A stretch of 64,000 bases of DNA, taken from assembly GCF_003860525.1 (NCBI RefSeq), contig NZ_CP034161.1, forward strand, positions 2,852,001-2,916,000, read 5' to 3'. Every line of letters starts with the position of its first letter. The first letter of the stretch is position 1. Origin of the DNA: Epilithonimonas vandammei. Lineage in GTDB: Bacteria; Bacteroidota; Bacteroidia; Flavobacteriales; Weeksellaceae. Shown here in pieces: positions 63,168 through 64,000 of the stretch. The notes beneath the pieces were generated by a model. It saw only the letters and a list, made by a program, of their open reading frames with translations. It made no database searches and had not been told where the DNA came from. The position numbers and the translations under genes are program-made.

Positions 63168-63575
63168 TGTTCTTATTTGAAAAACTCCCTATCCATAAGC
63201 TTTATATCGTTCTCTTATTTTTAGGTCACCGAATAGGTCACTTTTTTAAACAAGATTAAGATTGTTTGTTTTTACTGGTGCAAATATAGGTCTTTTTTTA
63301 TTTTTCGCAAATTATTTTACTAAATCTCATAAAAAATCATTGTAAATACCAGAGTCTCAAACATAAAATTCTTAAATATTTTTACTCTTCAATTAAAATA
63401 TATTGATTCTGAAATTCATTCATAATTATTTAGGCTGTTATATATTTAAATGTACCGATTAAAAAAAAAACGAGTAATATTTTATTTTCAAGAAATTCAA
63501 GTATATAGGTGCCATATTTTACTTTAATTTTGCTATATATAATAAGAAATATTTTATAAAATATTGTGCTCATCA
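63168..63575. other. Spacer between the tRNA fragment and the AraC-type gene
   Basis: About 400 bp of AT-rich DNA. It has the direct repeat TAGGTCAC...TAGGTCAC (63222-63241) and a -7 box TAATTTTG at 63525-63532, 43 bp before the next gene. I see no gene in it. Confidence 0.5.
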
Positions 63576-64000
63576 ATGAAATTCGACAAACATTTTCCAA
63601 CAGCTCAACTTAAACCGTACATCAAGTATTTTGTAGTGTCAGAGAATGAATTGGAAAATGAGTACAAAGTGTTTCCGTCTTCGGGATTGGTGATCGGTTT
63701 TCAATATAAAGGAAAACTTTCTGTTGTAACAAATAATAGGGAAAACAGACTGACAACGGCAGGAATTACAGGTATTTCTGATGGTTACAAAATATTCAAA
63801 AACTCGGCTCACATAGGAACTATTTTGGTGTATTTCACTGAAATCGGTTTTACACATTTTGCATCACATCCTGCCAATGAGCTTTTTAATTTAAGCCTTT
63901 CGCTGGACGATATTTTTAATAAAAACAGTGTTGCAGAAGTGGAAGAGAAATTGACTATGGCCATTTCCGACAAACAAAGAATCAAAATAGTTGAGCAATT
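63576..64000 (+). CDS. AraC-family-type regulator, N-terminal part (partial)
   Basis: ATG 63576 opens a frame running off the right edge, 141 codons visible. MKFDKHFPTAQLKPYIKYFV and VFPSSGLVIGFQYKGKL match the N-terminal sensor domain common to a group of AraC-like regulators in Bacteroidetes (DUF6597-like); the C-terminal HTH would lie outside the window. The assignment rests on the N-terminal pattern only. A -7 box TAATTTTG lies at 63525-63532. Confidence 0.75.
   Translation, partial: MKFDKHFPTAQLKPYIKYFVVSENELENEYKVFPSSGLVIGFQYKGKLSVVTNNRENRLTTAGITGISDGYKIFKNSAHIGTILVYFTEIGFTHFASHPANELFNLSLSLDDIFNKNSVAEVEEKLTMAISDKQRIKIVEQ

Overview
The window looks like a chromosomal segment of a Flavobacteriia bacterium close to Chryseobacterium/Epilithonimonas (Weeksellaceae). 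The grounds are a SusC/SusD pair, four secreted proteins with type IX secretion (Por) C-terminal tails, promoters of the Bacteroidetes type (TTG, 19-21 bp, TAnnTTTG), a fused exonuclease-DnaE replicase, and AT-rich intergenic DNA. This placement is inference from gene content.

Region 1 (1-16.6 kb): the end of a susCD locus on the minus strand, metG, a methyltransferase, a VWA/AAA+ pair, and a complete RND efflux operon (adaptor, pump, outer-membrane factor) with two copies of a candidate operator upstream. Region 2 (16.7-45.1 kb) is mostly housekeeping: map, acyl-ACP desaturase, gpmI, a SUI1 factor, a nucleoside phosphorylase, an NtrC-type response regulator without an HTH, a MATE exporter, argS, dnaE, secreted peptidases (M28, S8, M13), two tandem GEVED-type secreted paralogues, and a Na+/H+ antiporter with a frameshifted C-terminus. 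Strong hairpin terminators separate most units.

Region 3 (45.1-58.1 kb) looks accessory. A MarR-controlled TolC/HlyD/ABC-2 permease operon has an 18-bp palindromic operator over its promoter. An AraC regulator, a short oleate hydratase and a monoacylglycerol-lipase-like hydrolase follow. A convergent four-gene operon encodes an unrecognised 183-aa protein, a Dyp-type peroxidase, a catalase-like haem protein and a double 3-hydroxyacyl-CoA dehydrogenase. Together these suggest a fatty-acid release, hydration and (per)oxidation module. It is the best candidate here for an undescribed system, but the link is inferred from context only.

Region 4 (58.1-63.2 kb) is an insertion hotspot next to tRNA-Asp. 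It holds three 1401-bp copies of an ISL3/ISAon1-like element. Copy 3 is nested in copy 2 with an 8-bp target duplication. Copy 2 lies, with its own 8-bp duplication, inside one of two 66-bp direct repeats that flank copy 1 exactly. A 19-bp duplicate of the tRNA-Asp 3-prime end lies 32 bp beyond the tRNA and suggests integrase activity. The window ends inside another AraC-type regulator gene.
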